Below are positions 1 to 7,675 of a stretch of DNA of 64,000 bases, in pieces. The DNA lies in NCBI GenBank assembly GCA_016866775.1, contig VGLJ01000020.1, forward strand, positions 1 through 64,000, in the 5' to 3' direction. The first letter of the stretch is position 1; each line of letters starts with the position of its first letter. The notes under the pieces are model-generated. The model was given only the letters and a program-made list of their open reading frames with translations. It was not told where the DNA came from and searched no databases. A program made the position numbers and the translations under genes. Source of the DNA: Candidatus Rokuibacteriota bacterium (GTDB lineage: Bacteria > Methylomirabilota > Methylomirabilia > Rokubacteriales > CSP1-6).

Positions 1-169
1 CTTCCGGCGCGTTGTCGATCGACCCGTAGTCCCGCACCGCGATGTTCTTGTTCTTCGTGTGCAGCACCTTCGTGATCGCCGCCGTCAGCGTCGTCTTGCC
101 GTGGTCGATGTGCCCGATCGTCCCGATGTTCACGTGCGGCTTCGTCCGCTCGTACTTCGCCTTGGCCAT
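1..169 (-). CDS. tuf: Elongation factor Tu, N-terminal part (truncated by window edge)
   Basis: EF-Tu carries aminoacyl-tRNA to the ribosomal A site as a GTPase. The 56 visible residues start [20 protein letters not shown] and contain the G1 P-loop [11 protein letters not shown] (about residues 19-29). This matches the EF-Tu N-terminus almost residue for residue. The ATG lies at 169-167 with a purine-rich GGTAAGGG just upstream. The gene continues past base 1. It is the last visible member of a tRNA-tuf transcription unit in the order thrU-tyrU-glyT-thrT-tufB known from E. coli, with only 23 nt between the last tRNA and the start codon. That spacing implies it is released by tRNA processing of a common transcript. 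Identity is secure; only whether this is the sole tuf copy is unknown. Confidence 0.97.
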   Translation of the reverse strand, partial: MAKAKYERTKPHVNIGTIGHIDHGKTTLTAAITKVLHTKNKNIAVRDYGSIDNAPE

Positions 170-192
170 TCGCCCTTACCTCCGCAAGTGGA

Positions 193-268
193 TGGAGCCC
201 ATGTCCGGGATTGAACCGGAGACCTCGCCCTTACCAAGGGCGTGCTCTGCCAACTGAGCTACATGGGC
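193..268 (-). tRNA. tRNA-Thr(GGT)
   Basis: Cloverleaf on the minus strand: acceptor GCCCATG pairs with CATGGGC, the anticodon stem is CGCCC/GGGCG and the 7-nt loop TTGGTAA carries anticodon GGT. The T arm contains GGTTCAATCC and CCA is encoded. It is the fourth tRNA of the cluster and immediately precedes tuf. Confidence 0.96.
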
Positions 269-300
269 CCGTGCGTCAGTCGACGTCATCGCGCAAATCG

Positions 301-375
301 TGGAGCGGGAAACGGGATTCGAACCCGCGACCCCCAGCTTGGAAGGCTGGCGCTCTACCGCTGAGCTATTCCCGC
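301..375 (-). tRNA. tRNA-Gly(TCC)
   Basis: Minus-strand cloverleaf with acceptor GCGGGAA/TTCCCGC, anticodon stem CCAGC/GCTGG and loop CTTCCAA, giving anticodon TCC. The T loop is GTTCGAATC and CCA is encoded. Third tRNA of the cluster. Confidence 0.96.
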
Positions 376-429
376 GCCCCGGCGTCTCGTCCGTTCGTGC
401 ACTCACGGGCTCTTCCGAGAGCCCCAAAG

Positions 430-515
430 TGGTGGGGAGGAGAGGATTTGAACCTCTGAAGGCGTTCGCCAGCAGATTTACAGTCTGCCCCCTTTGGCCA
501 CTTGGGTACCTCCCC
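430..515 (-). tRNA. tRNA-Tyr(GTA)
   Basis: An 86-nt class II tRNA with a long variable arm. The acceptor is GGGGAGG/CCTCCCC, the anticodon stem GCAGA/TCTGC, and the loop CTGTAAA gives anticodon GTA. The variable arm GGCGAACGCC forms its own small hairpin. The discriminator is A and CCA is encoded. Second tRNA of the cluster. Confidence 0.96.
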
Positions 516-566
516 GAAAACCGCGGCATGCGCCCGAAAACCCTCGCTGATCTGGTCGAGAAAAGC

Positions 567-641
567 TGGCGCTGGCGGGAGGATTCGAACCCCCGACCCA
601 CTGCTTACAAGGCAGTTGCTCTGCCCCTGAGCTACGCCAGC
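567..641 (-). tRNA. tRNA-Thr(TGT)
   Basis: First tRNA of the cluster. The acceptor is GCTGGCG/CGCCAGC, the anticodon stem ACTGC/GCAGT, and the loop CTTGTAA gives anticodon TGT. CCA is encoded. The discriminator base is G, which is unusual for tRNA-Thr (usually A or U). The rest of the body matches bacterial tRNA-Thr(TGT) closely. Confidence 0.95.
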
Positions 642-655
642 ACAGACAAAATTCC

Positions 656-684
656 ACGTTAGACTTCAACCTCTTGTCCGTCAA
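656..684 (-). promoter_or_regulatory. Sigma70-type promoter of the tRNA-tuf operon
   Basis: On the minus strand TTGACG (684-679) is separated by exactly 17 nt from TAACGT (661-656). A start site about 7 nt further would lie near 649, 8 nt before the 5' end of tRNA-Thr(TGT). It sits directly behind the rlmB stop, so the stable RNA operon probably has its own strong promoter. Confidence 0.6.
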
Positions 685-691
685 GGAGTTT

Positions 692-1432
692 TTATGCGCT
701 GAGGCGCTGGCGGGCTGCCTCGTAGCATAGCGCAGCCACGGCAGCGGCGACGTTCAGAGACCCGACCTGCCCCCTCATGGGAATCGTCAGGAGCGCGTCA
801 CAGGTCCGGGCGACCAGGGGCCGGACACCTTCTCCCTCGCCTCCGGCCACTAGGCAGAGCGGCCCCTTGAGATCCGCCTTCCACGGCGCCATGCCGCCCT
901 CGACAGCCGTCCCGTACACCCAAACACCTGATTCTTTAAGCTTTTGGAGGGCCGACACCATGTTGGTTTCGCGAGCGACGGCTACGTGCTCGATCGCGCC
1001 CATGGCCGCCCGGGCCGCGACTTCCGTCAGGCCGACCTGGTGGTGCTTCGGGACGATGACCCCGTGGATACCGAAGACCTCGGCCGTCCGGAGGACGGCT
1101 CCGAAGTTCCGGGGGTCCTGGACCCGGTCCAGGGCCAGCAGGAAGGCGGGCTCGCCCCGGGAGGCCGGGATGGCGAGGAGATCGTCGAGGCCGACGTACT
1201 CCGCGGCGGCCACGCGGGCCACGACGCCCTGGTGGTCGTCGGACCCCGCGATGGCGGAGAGCTGCTCGCGCGTCCGGTACGAGACCTTGACGCCCGCGCG
1301 CCGCGCGAGCGCCACGACCTCGGCCAGCGGACCGTGCGCGCCCGAGAGCACCGCGATCTCGTCGGTCCGGCGCCCGCCGCTGCGGAGCAGCGCGAGCACG
1401 GGATTGCGCCCGTAGACGCGTCCCTCGCTCAC
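692..1432 (-). CDS. rlmB: 23S rRNA (guanosine-2'-O-)-methyltransferase RlmB (SPOUT family)
   Basis: Methylates the 2'-O of a 23S rRNA guanosine (G2251 in E. coli) using SAM. The 246-residue product has the usual family length: an N-terminal substrate-binding domain starting VSEGRVYGRNPV, then the SPOUT domain. The knotted SAM-binding motifs are visible: RVQDPRNFGAVLRTAEVFG (about 103-121), VAGGEGEGVR (about 195-204) and IPMRGQVGSLNVA (about 217-229). The start is GTG at 1432, which overlaps the cysS stop as GTGA, so translation is probably coupled. It is the last protein gene of the minus-strand run before the tRNA cluster. The cysS-rlmB linkage is also known from Firmicutes. Identity is firm; the modified base is inferred from the family. 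Confidence 0.94.
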   Translation of the reverse strand: MSEGRVYGRNPVLALLRSGGRRTDEIAVLSGAHGPLAEVVALARRAGVKVSYRTREQLSAIAGSDDHQGVVARVAAAEYVGLDDLLAIPASRGEPAFLLALDRVQDPRNFGAVLRTAEVFGIHGVIVPKHHQVGLTEVAARAAMGAIEHVAVARETNMVSALQKLKESGVWVYGTAVEGGMAPWKADLKGPLCLVAGGEGEGVRPLVARTCDALLTIPMRGQVGSLNVAAAVAALCYEAARQRLSA

Positions 1433-2838
1433 GAGCCCTCCGTCGCGCGGAGGCCCTTCCATTCCCAGTCGGTGCCCTGCGGCGTGTCCTTCACGGTGAC
1501 CTCGAGCCGCGCGAGCTCGGCGCGCAGCTGGTCGGCGCGTGACCAGTCTCGGCTCGCGCGCGCGGCGGCCCGCTCGCGGATCAGCGAACGGACCTGCTCG
1601 CTCAGCTCGCGCGGCATGTCGGCCCTCGCCGGCGTCGGCTCGCGGAAGCCGAGCGCGGCGAGCATCGTCGCCAGCTCGCGCGTCCCTCGCACGAAGTCCT
1701 GCGCGCTCCGTCCGTCGCGACGGTTGAGCGCGCGCGCCATCTCGAACAGGACGCCGAGCGCCTGCGGCGTGTTGAAGTCGTCGTCCATCGCCGCGACGAA
1801 GTCCTCGCGATAGGCCGCGAGGTCGCGGGGCAGCGCGTCGGCACCGGCGGTCTCGGCGTACTTCTTCGCCTCGAGGACCGGACCCCACAGGCGCTCGAGC
1901 GCGCGGCCGGCCTCGGCGAGGCGCTCTTCCGCGAACTCCAGCGGATTGCGGTAGTGCGTGCCGAGGATCCACAGGCGCACCGCGTCCGCGTCGTGGCGCT
2001 TGAGGATCTCGCGGATCCACAGCGTGTTGCCGAGCGACTTCGACATCTTCTCCGCGCCCATGTTGATCATGCCGTTGTGCAGCCAGTACCGCGCGAACGG
2101 CTTGCCCGTCGCGGCCTCCGACTGCGCGATCTCGCACTCGTGGTGCGGAAAGATCAGGTCGTCGCCGCCGCCGTGGATGTCGATCGGCGTGCCCAGGTGC
2201 TTCATCGCCATGGCGGAGCACTCGATGTGCCACCCGGGGCGTCCGGGGCCCCACGGGCTCGGCCACGACGGCTCGCCGGGCTTCGCCGACTTCCACAGCG
2301 CGAAGTCGCGCGGGTCGCGCTTGCGCTCGTCGACCTCGACGCGCGCGCCGACGAGCAGCTCCTCCAGGTTCTTGCCCGAGAGGCGCCCGTACGGCGGGAA
2401 GCGGCGAATCTCGAAGTAGACGTCGCCGTCGACGACGTAGGCGTAGCCGCCGGCGACGAGGCGCTCGATCAGCGCGATCATCTCGGCCACGTGCCGGGTC
2501 GCTTTCGGCTCGACCTCCGGCGCCTGCACGCCGAGCGCCGCGATGTCGTCCCGGAACGCGGCGATGTAACGCTCCGAGATCTCGCCGGCGTCGACCCCTT
2601 CCTGATTCGCGCGCCGGATGATCTTGTCGTCGATGTCGGTGAAGTTCCGCACGAACGTCACGCGATAGCCGGCGAAGCGCAGGTACCGCGAGATCACGTC
2701 GAAGACGACCATCATCCGCGCGTGCCCGACGTGCGAGATGTCGTAGACGGTGACGCCGCACGAATACATCCGGATCTCGCCCGGCGTCAGCGGCACGAGG
2801 TCTTCCTTGCTGCGGGTCAGGGTGTTGTAGACCTTCAC
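1429..2838 (-). CDS. cysS: Cysteinyl-tRNA synthetase
   Basis: Class I aminoacyl-tRNA synthetase that charges tRNA-Cys in the cytoplasm. The product has 469 residues, as usual for the family. The first zinc-site cysteine is in MYSCGVTVYD (residues 24-33), the HIGH signature appears as HVGHA (about 36-40), and the KMSKS loop is AEKMSKSLGN. The zinc-site HE of the HHECEIAQSE segment and the C-terminal helical anticodon-binding region are present. The start is GTG at 2838. The gene lies 13 nt downstream of ispF and overlaps rlmB by 4 nt, within an isoprenoid/translation cluster. No anomaly was seen. Confidence 0.97.
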   Translation of the reverse strand: MKVYNTLTRSKEDLVPLTPGEIRMYSCGVTVYDISHVGHARMMVVFDVISRYLRFAGYRVTFVRNFTDIDDKIIRRANQEGVDAGEISERYIAAFRDDIAALGVQAPEVEPKATRHVAEMIALIERLVAGGYAYVVDGDVYFEIRRFPPYGRLSGKNLEELLVGARVEVDERKRDPRDFALWKSAKPGEPSWPSPWGPGRPGWHIECSAMAMKHLGTPIDIHGGGDDLIFPHHECEIAQSEAATGKPFARYWLHNGMINMGAEKMSKSLGNTLWIREILKRHDADAVRLWILGTHYRNPLEFAEERLAEAGRALERLWGPVLEAKKYAETAGADALPRDLAAYREDFVAAMDDDFNTPQALGVLFEMARALNRRDGRSAQDFVRGTRELATMLAALGFREPTPARADMPRELSEQVRSLIRERAAARASRDWSRADQLRAELARLEVTVKDTPQGTDWEWKGLRATEGS

Positions 2839-2851
2839 GCGACGTCTCCGA

Positions 2852-3358
2852 TCACAGACTCGTCTCGCCTTCGGCTGCGCCTCGCACTTCCACGCTCACG
2901 ACCGCCATCGCTGCCATGCCTTCCTTCCTGCCGAGCAGTCCCAGGCCTTCGGGGCTTTTGGCTTTGACGCTCGTCGCGTCGAGAGGGATTCCGAGTGTGT
3001 CGGCGAGCCGCTTGGCCATCTCGGGCAAGAGGTTCGCGAGCCGCGGCGCCTGCGCGATGACCGTCGCGTCGACGTTCACCAGCCGGCCTCCGCGCGCGGT
3101 CACGAGCGTCATCACCTCGCGGAGCAGCGCAAGGCTCGAGATCCCGCGGTACCGCGGGTCGGTGTCGGGGAAGTGGCGGCCGAGGTCGCCGAGCGCGAGC
3201 GCGCCGAGGAGCGCTTCGCCGATGGCGTGCGACAGCACGTCGGCGTCCGAGTGACCGCCGAGCCCGAGCTCGGACGGCACGGGCACGCCGCCGAGAACGA
3301 GCAGCCGCCCGGGCACGAGCGGATGCATGTCGAAGCCGAGCCCGGACCGGATGGTCAT
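2852..3358 (-). CDS. ispF: 2-C-methyl-D-erythritol 2,4-cyclodiphosphate synthase
   Basis: Catalyses formation of the cyclic diphosphate in the MEP isoprenoid pathway, with CMP release. The 168-residue protein has the metal ligands in GFDMHPL (Asp10, His12) and GGHSDADVLSHA, followed by the family segment GDLGRHFPDTD and the substrate-binding KAKSPEGLG. It starts with ATG overlapping the ispD stop (ATGA). Together with ispD upstream it forms the usual consecutive MEP-pathway pair. The C-terminus is slightly long (RGAAEGETSL), otherwise ordinary. Confidence 0.96.
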   Translation of the reverse strand: MTIRSGLGFDMHPLVPGRLLVLGGVPVPSELGLGGHSDADVLSHAIGEALLGALALGDLGRHFPDTDPRYRGISSLALLREVMTLVTARGGRLVNVDATVIAQAPRLANLLPEMAKRLADTLGIPLDATSVKAKSPEGLGLLGRKEGMAAMAVVSVEVRGAAEGETSL

Positions 3359-4107
3359 TTGGAGTCGCGGGCGCCCGGGCGCTCGAGCGCCGGCCCGCTC
3401 CGGCGCCTCGCTTCGCTCGAGCGCCCGCCCGCTCGGGTGCCGCGCTTCGCGCGACGCAAGTCTTCGGGTGTCGTGATCTTCACGTTGTCGGGCGAGCCGG
3501 GGACGACGGCGACGGGATGGCCGAGGCGCTCCACCAGCATCGACTCGTCGGTGCCGAGGAATCCGTCGCGCCGCGCCTTCTCGTGCGCCTCGCGGAGGAT
3601 GTCGGCGCGGAAGGCCTGCGGCGTCTGCACGGCCCAGAGCGCGCTCCGATCGACGGTCGCCTCGACGACGGCGTCACGGACACGCTTGACGGTCTCCGCG
3701 ATCGGCAGCGCGCAGATCGCCGCGCCGCCGGCGCGCGCCGCCGTGATGACGCGATCGACGAGCGCCCGCGTGATGAACGGTCGGACGGCGTCGTGCACGA
3801 CGATCACCGCCGCGTCGTCCGGCACCGCCCGGATGCCGAGCCATACGGAGTCCTGCCGCTCGGCGCCGCCCGTGACGACGCGCACGCGCGCGGCGTTCGG
3901 CACGCCGGCGAGCGCGCGCCGCGTGGGCGCGAGGTACGCCGCGGGCGCCGCCACGACCACCGCGCTCACGGCGGGATGACGCGTGAACGCTTCGACCGTG
4001 CGCGCGAGGATCGTGCGCGAGCCGAGCCGGAGGAATTGCTTCGGCGTCCGGCCGCCGAGCCGGCGCCCGACGCCGCCCGCGGGGATGACGACCGCGACGT
4101 CACGCAC
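3355..4107 (-). CDS. ispD: 2-C-methyl-D-erythritol 4-phosphate cytidylyltransferase
   Basis: Transfers CMP to MEP in the isoprenoid pathway. The nucleotide-binding start VAVVIPAGGVGRRLGG, with PKQFLRLG following, is diagnostic. VVHDAVRPFIT and the C-terminal DNVKITTPEDL are also family motifs. The product has 250 residues, and the family core ends at about residue 222 (TTPEDLRRAKR). The remaining roughly 28 residues are Arg/Gly/Ser-rich and are encoded by a large inverted repeat (3377-3426), so the tail looks like a repeat-derived extension. The start is GTG at 4107, overlapping the upstream PIN-TRAM gene by 8 nt. Confidence 0.95.
   Translation of the reverse strand: MRDVAVVIPAGGVGRRLGGRTPKQFLRLGSRTILARTVEAFTRHPAVSAVVVAAPAAYLAPTRRALAGVPNAARVRVVTGGAERQDSVWLGIRAVPDDAAVIVVHDAVRPFITRALVDRVITAARAGGAAICALPIAETVKRVRDAVVEATVDRSALWAVQTPQAFRADILREAHEKARRDGFLGTDESMLVERLGHPVAVVPGSPDNVKITTPEDLRRAKRGTRAGGRSSEARRRSGPALERPGARDSK
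3377..3426. repeat. Large inverted repeat forming the ispD 3' coding tail
   Basis: Perfect 13-bp arms GGGCGCTCGAGCG (3377-3389) and CGCTCGAGCGCCC (3414-3426) enclose a second stem, GCCGG/CCGGC (3389-3393 with 3400-3404). It lies wholly inside the ispD reading frame, beyond the conserved end of the family. The base composition differs from the G-run repeat family found elsewhere in the window, so it may be a second palindrome family. Confidence 0.7.
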
Positions 4108-5113
4108 GCGCGCCCTCGTCGTCGCGCAGCCGCGTGAAGATGATCCGGCCGGCGGACGTCTGCAGCACGCTCGTCACCGCCACGTCGACGGTCTGGCCGA
4201 TCCACCGCTTGCCCTGATCGACGACGACCATCGTGCCGTCGTCCAGGTAGGCGACGCCCTGTCCCGACTCCTTGCCCTCGCGGAGAACGTGGACGCGCAT
4301 CGCTTCACCCGCGACCACGGCGGGCTTGAGCGCGTTGGAAAGGTCGTTGACGTTCAGCACCACGACACCGGTGAGCTCGGCGCGCTTGTTGAGGTTGTAG
4401 TCGGTGGTGACGATCTTCGCGCCGCGCGCCCGGGCGAGCGCGAGCAGCTTCTCGTCGACCTCAATGACGCCGGGGACGTCGGCAGGGTCGAGCTCCACGA
4501 GGAGCCCGGGCAGTCGCTGCAGCCGCTGCACGACGTCGAAGCCGCGCTTGCCACGCGTCCGCTTCCGCGGGTCCCCGGCGTCGGCGATCTGCTGCAGCTC
4601 GCGGAGGACGAACTCCGGGATCACGAGCGGTCCGTCGACGAAGCCGGTGGCCGCGAGGTCGGCGATGCGGCCGTCGATGAGCGAGGACGTGTCGACGAGC
4701 TTCGTCGGGCGCTCGGCGGCCGGACGCGGGAACAGCATCGCGTTCAGCCCGGTCACCTCGGCGCCGCGGCGCACGCCCGTGGCTCCGCCCAGCCATGCGC
4801 CGAGCAGCCCGCCGAGCGCGAGCGCACCGGCGCCGACGGCCGGCGCGACACCCGCGAGCGCGAAGCCCGCGGCGATGCCCGCGAAGAGTCCCACGACACC
4901 GCCGAGCGTCCCCCACACGAGACGCTCGAGCCGCGCGCGCCCGGCCGCGCGTTCGGCCATCAGCACGAGCGCGGTGACGACGAGCGCGGCAACGACGCCG
5001 CCGAATGCGGAGTATCCGGCGCGTGGCGCGGTGTCGGCGCCGATCACGGCGGCCAGGATCGCGACGAGGACGCGGAGCACGACGCCCGCGACGCGCCCCG
5101 ACCGAGCGCTCAT
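4100..5113 (-). CDS. YacL-like membrane PIN-TRAM domain protein
   Basis: A 337-residue protein. The first ~110 residues form about four hydrophobic segments (for example VVLRVLVAILAAVIGA). A PIN nuclease-like domain follows, beginning KLVDTSSLIDGRIADLAATG with further acidic residues in VDEKLLALA and IVTTDYNLN. A C-terminal TRAM domain (MRVHVLREGKESGQGVAYL, DDGTMVVVD) is a predicted RNA-binding fold. This is the architecture and the neighbourhood (radA upstream, ispD downstream) of Bacillus YacL. The substrate is unknown; PIN domains are usually Mg-dependent RNases. It starts with ATG overlapping the radA stop (ATGA). Confidence 0.9.
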   Translation of the reverse strand: MSARSGRVAGVVLRVLVAILAAVIGADTAPRAGYSAFGGVVAALVVTALVLMAERAAGRARLERLVWGTLGGVVGLFAGIAAGFALAGVAPAVGAGALALGGLLGAWLGGATGVRRGAEVTGLNAMLFPRPAAERPTKLVDTSSLIDGRIADLAATGFVDGPLVIPEFVLRELQQIADAGDPRKRTRGKRGFDVVQRLQRLPGLLVELDPADVPGVIEVDEKLLALARARGAKIVTTDYNLNKRAELTGVVVLNVNDLSNALKPAVVAGEAMRVHVLREGKESGQGVAYLDDGTMVVVDQGKRWIGQTVDVAVTSVLQTSAGRIIFTRLRDDEGARA

Positions 5114-6471
5114 CGGAGCAGCACCGCGATCGCCTCGTCCACCGTGGCGACGCCGTGCGCCTCGAGCGGCAGCGCGGCGCCGTCGCCGAGATTGCTCGCC
5201 GGCACCACGGCCTGGCGGAAGCCGAGCTGCGCCGCCTCGCGCAGCCGCGTCGCGAGGCCCGTGACCGCGCGCACTTCGCCCGTGAGCCCGACCTCGCCGA
5301 GCACGAGCACGTCGCCGCGCACCGGGCAGTTCATGTAGCTCGACGCCGCCGCGAGCACGATGCCGAGATCCGCCGCGGGCTCGGTGATGCGGCCGCCGCC
5401 CGCGACGTTGACGAACACGTCCTGGCTCGCCACCGGCACGCCGGCGCGCTTCTCGAGCACGGCGAGCAGCAGGCAGACGCGGTTGTAGTCCGCGCCGAGC
5501 ACCGTGCGCCGCGGCGTCCCGAACGAGGCCGGCGCCACGAGCGCCTGGAGCTCGAGCAGGAGCGGCCGCGTGCCGTCGAGACTCGCCACCACGACGGAGC
5601 CCGGAGCGTCGCGCGGCCGCTCGGCGAGGAAGAACCCCGACGGGTTCTGGACCTCCTCGAGACCCCGCTCGCCCATCTGGAAGACGCCGAGCTCGTTGGT
5701 CGAGCCGAACCGGTTCTTCACGGCGCGGAGCACGCGATAGGCGTGGTGCTGCTCGCCTTCGAAGTAGAGCACCGTGTCGACCAGGTGCTCGAGCGTGCGC
5801 GGGCCGGCGATCGCGCCGTCCTTCGTCACGTGCCCGACGAGGAACGTCGCGAGGCCGCGGCCCTTCGCCAGCGACATCAGCCGCGCCCCGCACTCGCGCA
5901 CCTGCGCGACGCTGCCGGGCGCGGACTCGAGACCGGGGAGAAAGACCGTCTGGATCGAGTCGATCACGAGCGCGCGCGGCTTGACTTCGTCGAGCTGCGC
6001 CTCGATCGCGTTCACGTCGTTCTCCGCCCACAGCAGGAGCCCGTCGGTCTTGATGCCGAGCCGCTCCGCGCGCATGCGCACCTGCGCCGCCGACTCCTCG
6101 GCGGAGACGTAGAGCACGGGCGGCGCGAGCTCCGCGAGTCGGCTCGCCGCTTGCGCGAGCATCGTGGACTTCCCGATCCCCGGCTCCCCGCCGATCAGCA
6201 CGAGCGATCCCGGCACGACGCCGCCGCCGAGCACGCGGTCGAGCTCGCCGATGTGCGTGCGCAGCCGCGCGACGTGCTCGATCTCCACCTCGCGCAGCGG
6301 CCGCGGGCGGCCCGACGTCAGCGCCACGCGCCGGCCCTCGCGCTGCGGCGCCGGGCGCTCCTCGACGAGCGCGATGAAGTCGCCGGTGCGCGCGCAGTCC
6401 GGGCACGTGCCGGGCTTCGGGCTGGCGAAGCCGCACTGCTGGCAGCGATAGGCGCTAGCGGCCCGCTTCAC
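5110..6471 (-). CDS. radA: DNA repair protein RadA/Sms
   Basis: RecA-like ATPase that drives branch migration in recombination. The 453-residue protein starts with a C4 zinc finger (YRCQQCGF ... GTCPDC, residues 8-26), followed by Walker A GGEPGIGKST (about residue 95), the RadA-specific KNRFG motif (VKNRFGSTNELGVF) and a C-terminal Lon-protease-like domain (VFVNVAGGGRITEPAADLGI). The start is GTG at 6471, where it overlaps the 3' end of mlaD by 17 nt. Order radA-yacL-ispD-ispF-cysS-rlmB matches the Bacillus cluster without disA, gltX and cysE. Confidence 0.96.
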   Translation of the reverse strand: MKRAASAYRCQQCGFASPKPGTCPDCARTGDFIALVEERPAPQREGRRVALTSGRPRPLREVEIEHVARLRTHIGELDRVLGGGVVPGSLVLIGGEPGIGKSTMLAQAASRLAELAPPVLYVSAEESAAQVRMRAERLGIKTDGLLLWAENDVNAIEAQLDEVKPRALVIDSIQTVFLPGLESAPGSVAQVRECGARLMSLAKGRGLATFLVGHVTKDGAIAGPRTLEHLVDTVLYFEGEQHHAYRVLRAVKNRFGSTNELGVFQMGERGLEEVQNPSGFFLAERPRDAPGSVVVASLDGTRPLLLELQALVAPASFGTPRRTVLGADYNRVCLLLAVLEKRAGVPVASQDVFVNVAGGGRITEPAADLGIVLAAASSYMNCPVRGDVLVLGEVGLTGEVRAVTGLATRLREAAQLGFRQAVVPASNLGDGAALPLEAHGVATVDEAIAVLLR

Positions 6472-7675
6472 CGCCGTCCCTCTTGCCGTCGGCGGGCTTC
6501 TTGCCGAGCCCGCGGATGAAGCTGCGGAGCAGGAAGCTGCGCGACGCCCCGTCGAGGATGTTCGACAGCCGCTCGTAGAGCGTCGGATCGGCGATCAGCG
6601 CGCCGAGCGTGCCCTCGCCCTCGTTGATCTTGTCGGTGATCGCGCGGAGGTTCGCGAGCGTCGCCTGCAGGTCGCGCGACGCGCTGGCGATGCTCGCGTC
6701 CGCGGGCTCGTCCTTGAGGAGCCCGCCGAGCGTCCCCTTCCCGCCGGCGACACGATCGGAGACGTCGCGGAAGTTGCGCGTGACCCGCTGCAGATCCTCC
6801 AGGACCGACTTGTACTTCGGGTCGAAGAGCAGCGCCGTGAGCAGCCCTTCGTCGCCGGCGGGACGGTCGGCGATCGCGCCGAACCGTTCCATCGCGGCGA
6901 CCAGCTTCCTCGCCGCCTGCGTCGACTGATCGGACGTCAGCACGCCGGCGGCGCCTTCGCCGCGCTCGATGCGCGCGAGGATCGCCTGCGTGCTGGTGAT
7001 GAGGTCGTTCACCCGCCGGAGCGCGATCGGCTCCTCGTAGAGCAGCGTGTGCGCGAGGCCCGGGCCCTTCTCCACGCGATCCGCGATGCGGCTCACCTGG
7101 TCCGCGGCCTTGCGCGCGGTCTTCACCGTCTCGCCCAGGTCCTGCAGCACGCGCGTCGCCCGGAACTCCTGCGCGATCGTGTTGAAGCTCTCCGCGAGCG
7201 CGGCCACGCTGCGGACGACGCCCGCGCCTTCGCCGATGACGTGCGCGAGGTCGACGGGATCGCGAGACTTCAGGATTTCGCCGGGCTGCACGGCCGCCGC
7301 CTGCGCGCCCCCCACGGTGATCTCGACGATGCGATCGCCGAGCAACCCCTGGGTCTGGATCCGTGCCTCGGAGTCCTTGCGGATGCGATCCGCGAATTGC
7401 GTCGCGATCTTCATCTCGACGCGCACCTTGCCGCCGGGCTGCGGCGGCAGCTCGACCGCGCTCACACGGCCGATCTGCGCCCCCGCGAGCCGCACCGTGG
7501 CGCCCTCCTGCAGGCCGCCGACTTCCGTGAACTCGGCGTAGATCGAGTAGCGCGCCTCGAAGAGCCGGGCGCGCGCGCCGAGCATGTAGATGATGCCGAG
7601 GAAGACCACGAGGCCCACGAGGACGAAGATCCCCACGCGCACCTTCGTGGCCCGCTCGCGTTGCCGCTCGTTCAT
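6455..7675 (-). CDS. mlaD: MlaD/MCE-family lipid-transport binding protein
   Basis: Component of an inner-membrane ABC system that moves phospholipids between the membranes. The 406-residue protein has one N-terminal membrane anchor (VRVGIFVLVGLVVFLGIIYM, residues 12-31). An MCE domain follows (ARYSIYAEFTEVGGLQEG, VRLAGAQIGRVSAVEL, IQTQGLLGDRIVEIT). A long C-terminal helical region contains repeated turns of the type EGEGTLGALIADPTLYERL, which in MCE proteins can form a hexameric channel needle. It overlaps mlaF as ATGA. The C-terminus is Lys/Arg/Gly-rich. The lipid carried is inferred from the family. Confidence 0.92.
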   Translation of the reverse strand: MNERQRERATKVRVGIFVLVGLVVFLGIIYMLGARARLFEARYSIYAEFTEVGGLQEGATVRLAGAQIGRVSAVELPPQPGGKVRVEMKIATQFADRIRKDSEARIQTQGLLGDRIVEITVGGAQAAAVQPGEILKSRDPVDLAHVIGEGAGVVRSVAALAESFNTIAQEFRATRVLQDLGETVKTARKAADQVSRIADRVEKGPGLAHTLLYEEPIALRRVNDLITSTQAILARIERGEGAAGVLTSDQSTQAARKLVAAMERFGAIADRPAGDEGLLTALLFDPKYKSVLEDLQRVTRNFRDVSDRVAGGKGTLGGLLKDEPADASIASASRDLQATLANLRAITDKINEGEGTLGALIADPTLYERLSNILDGASRSFLLRSFIRGLGKKPADGKRDGGEAGR

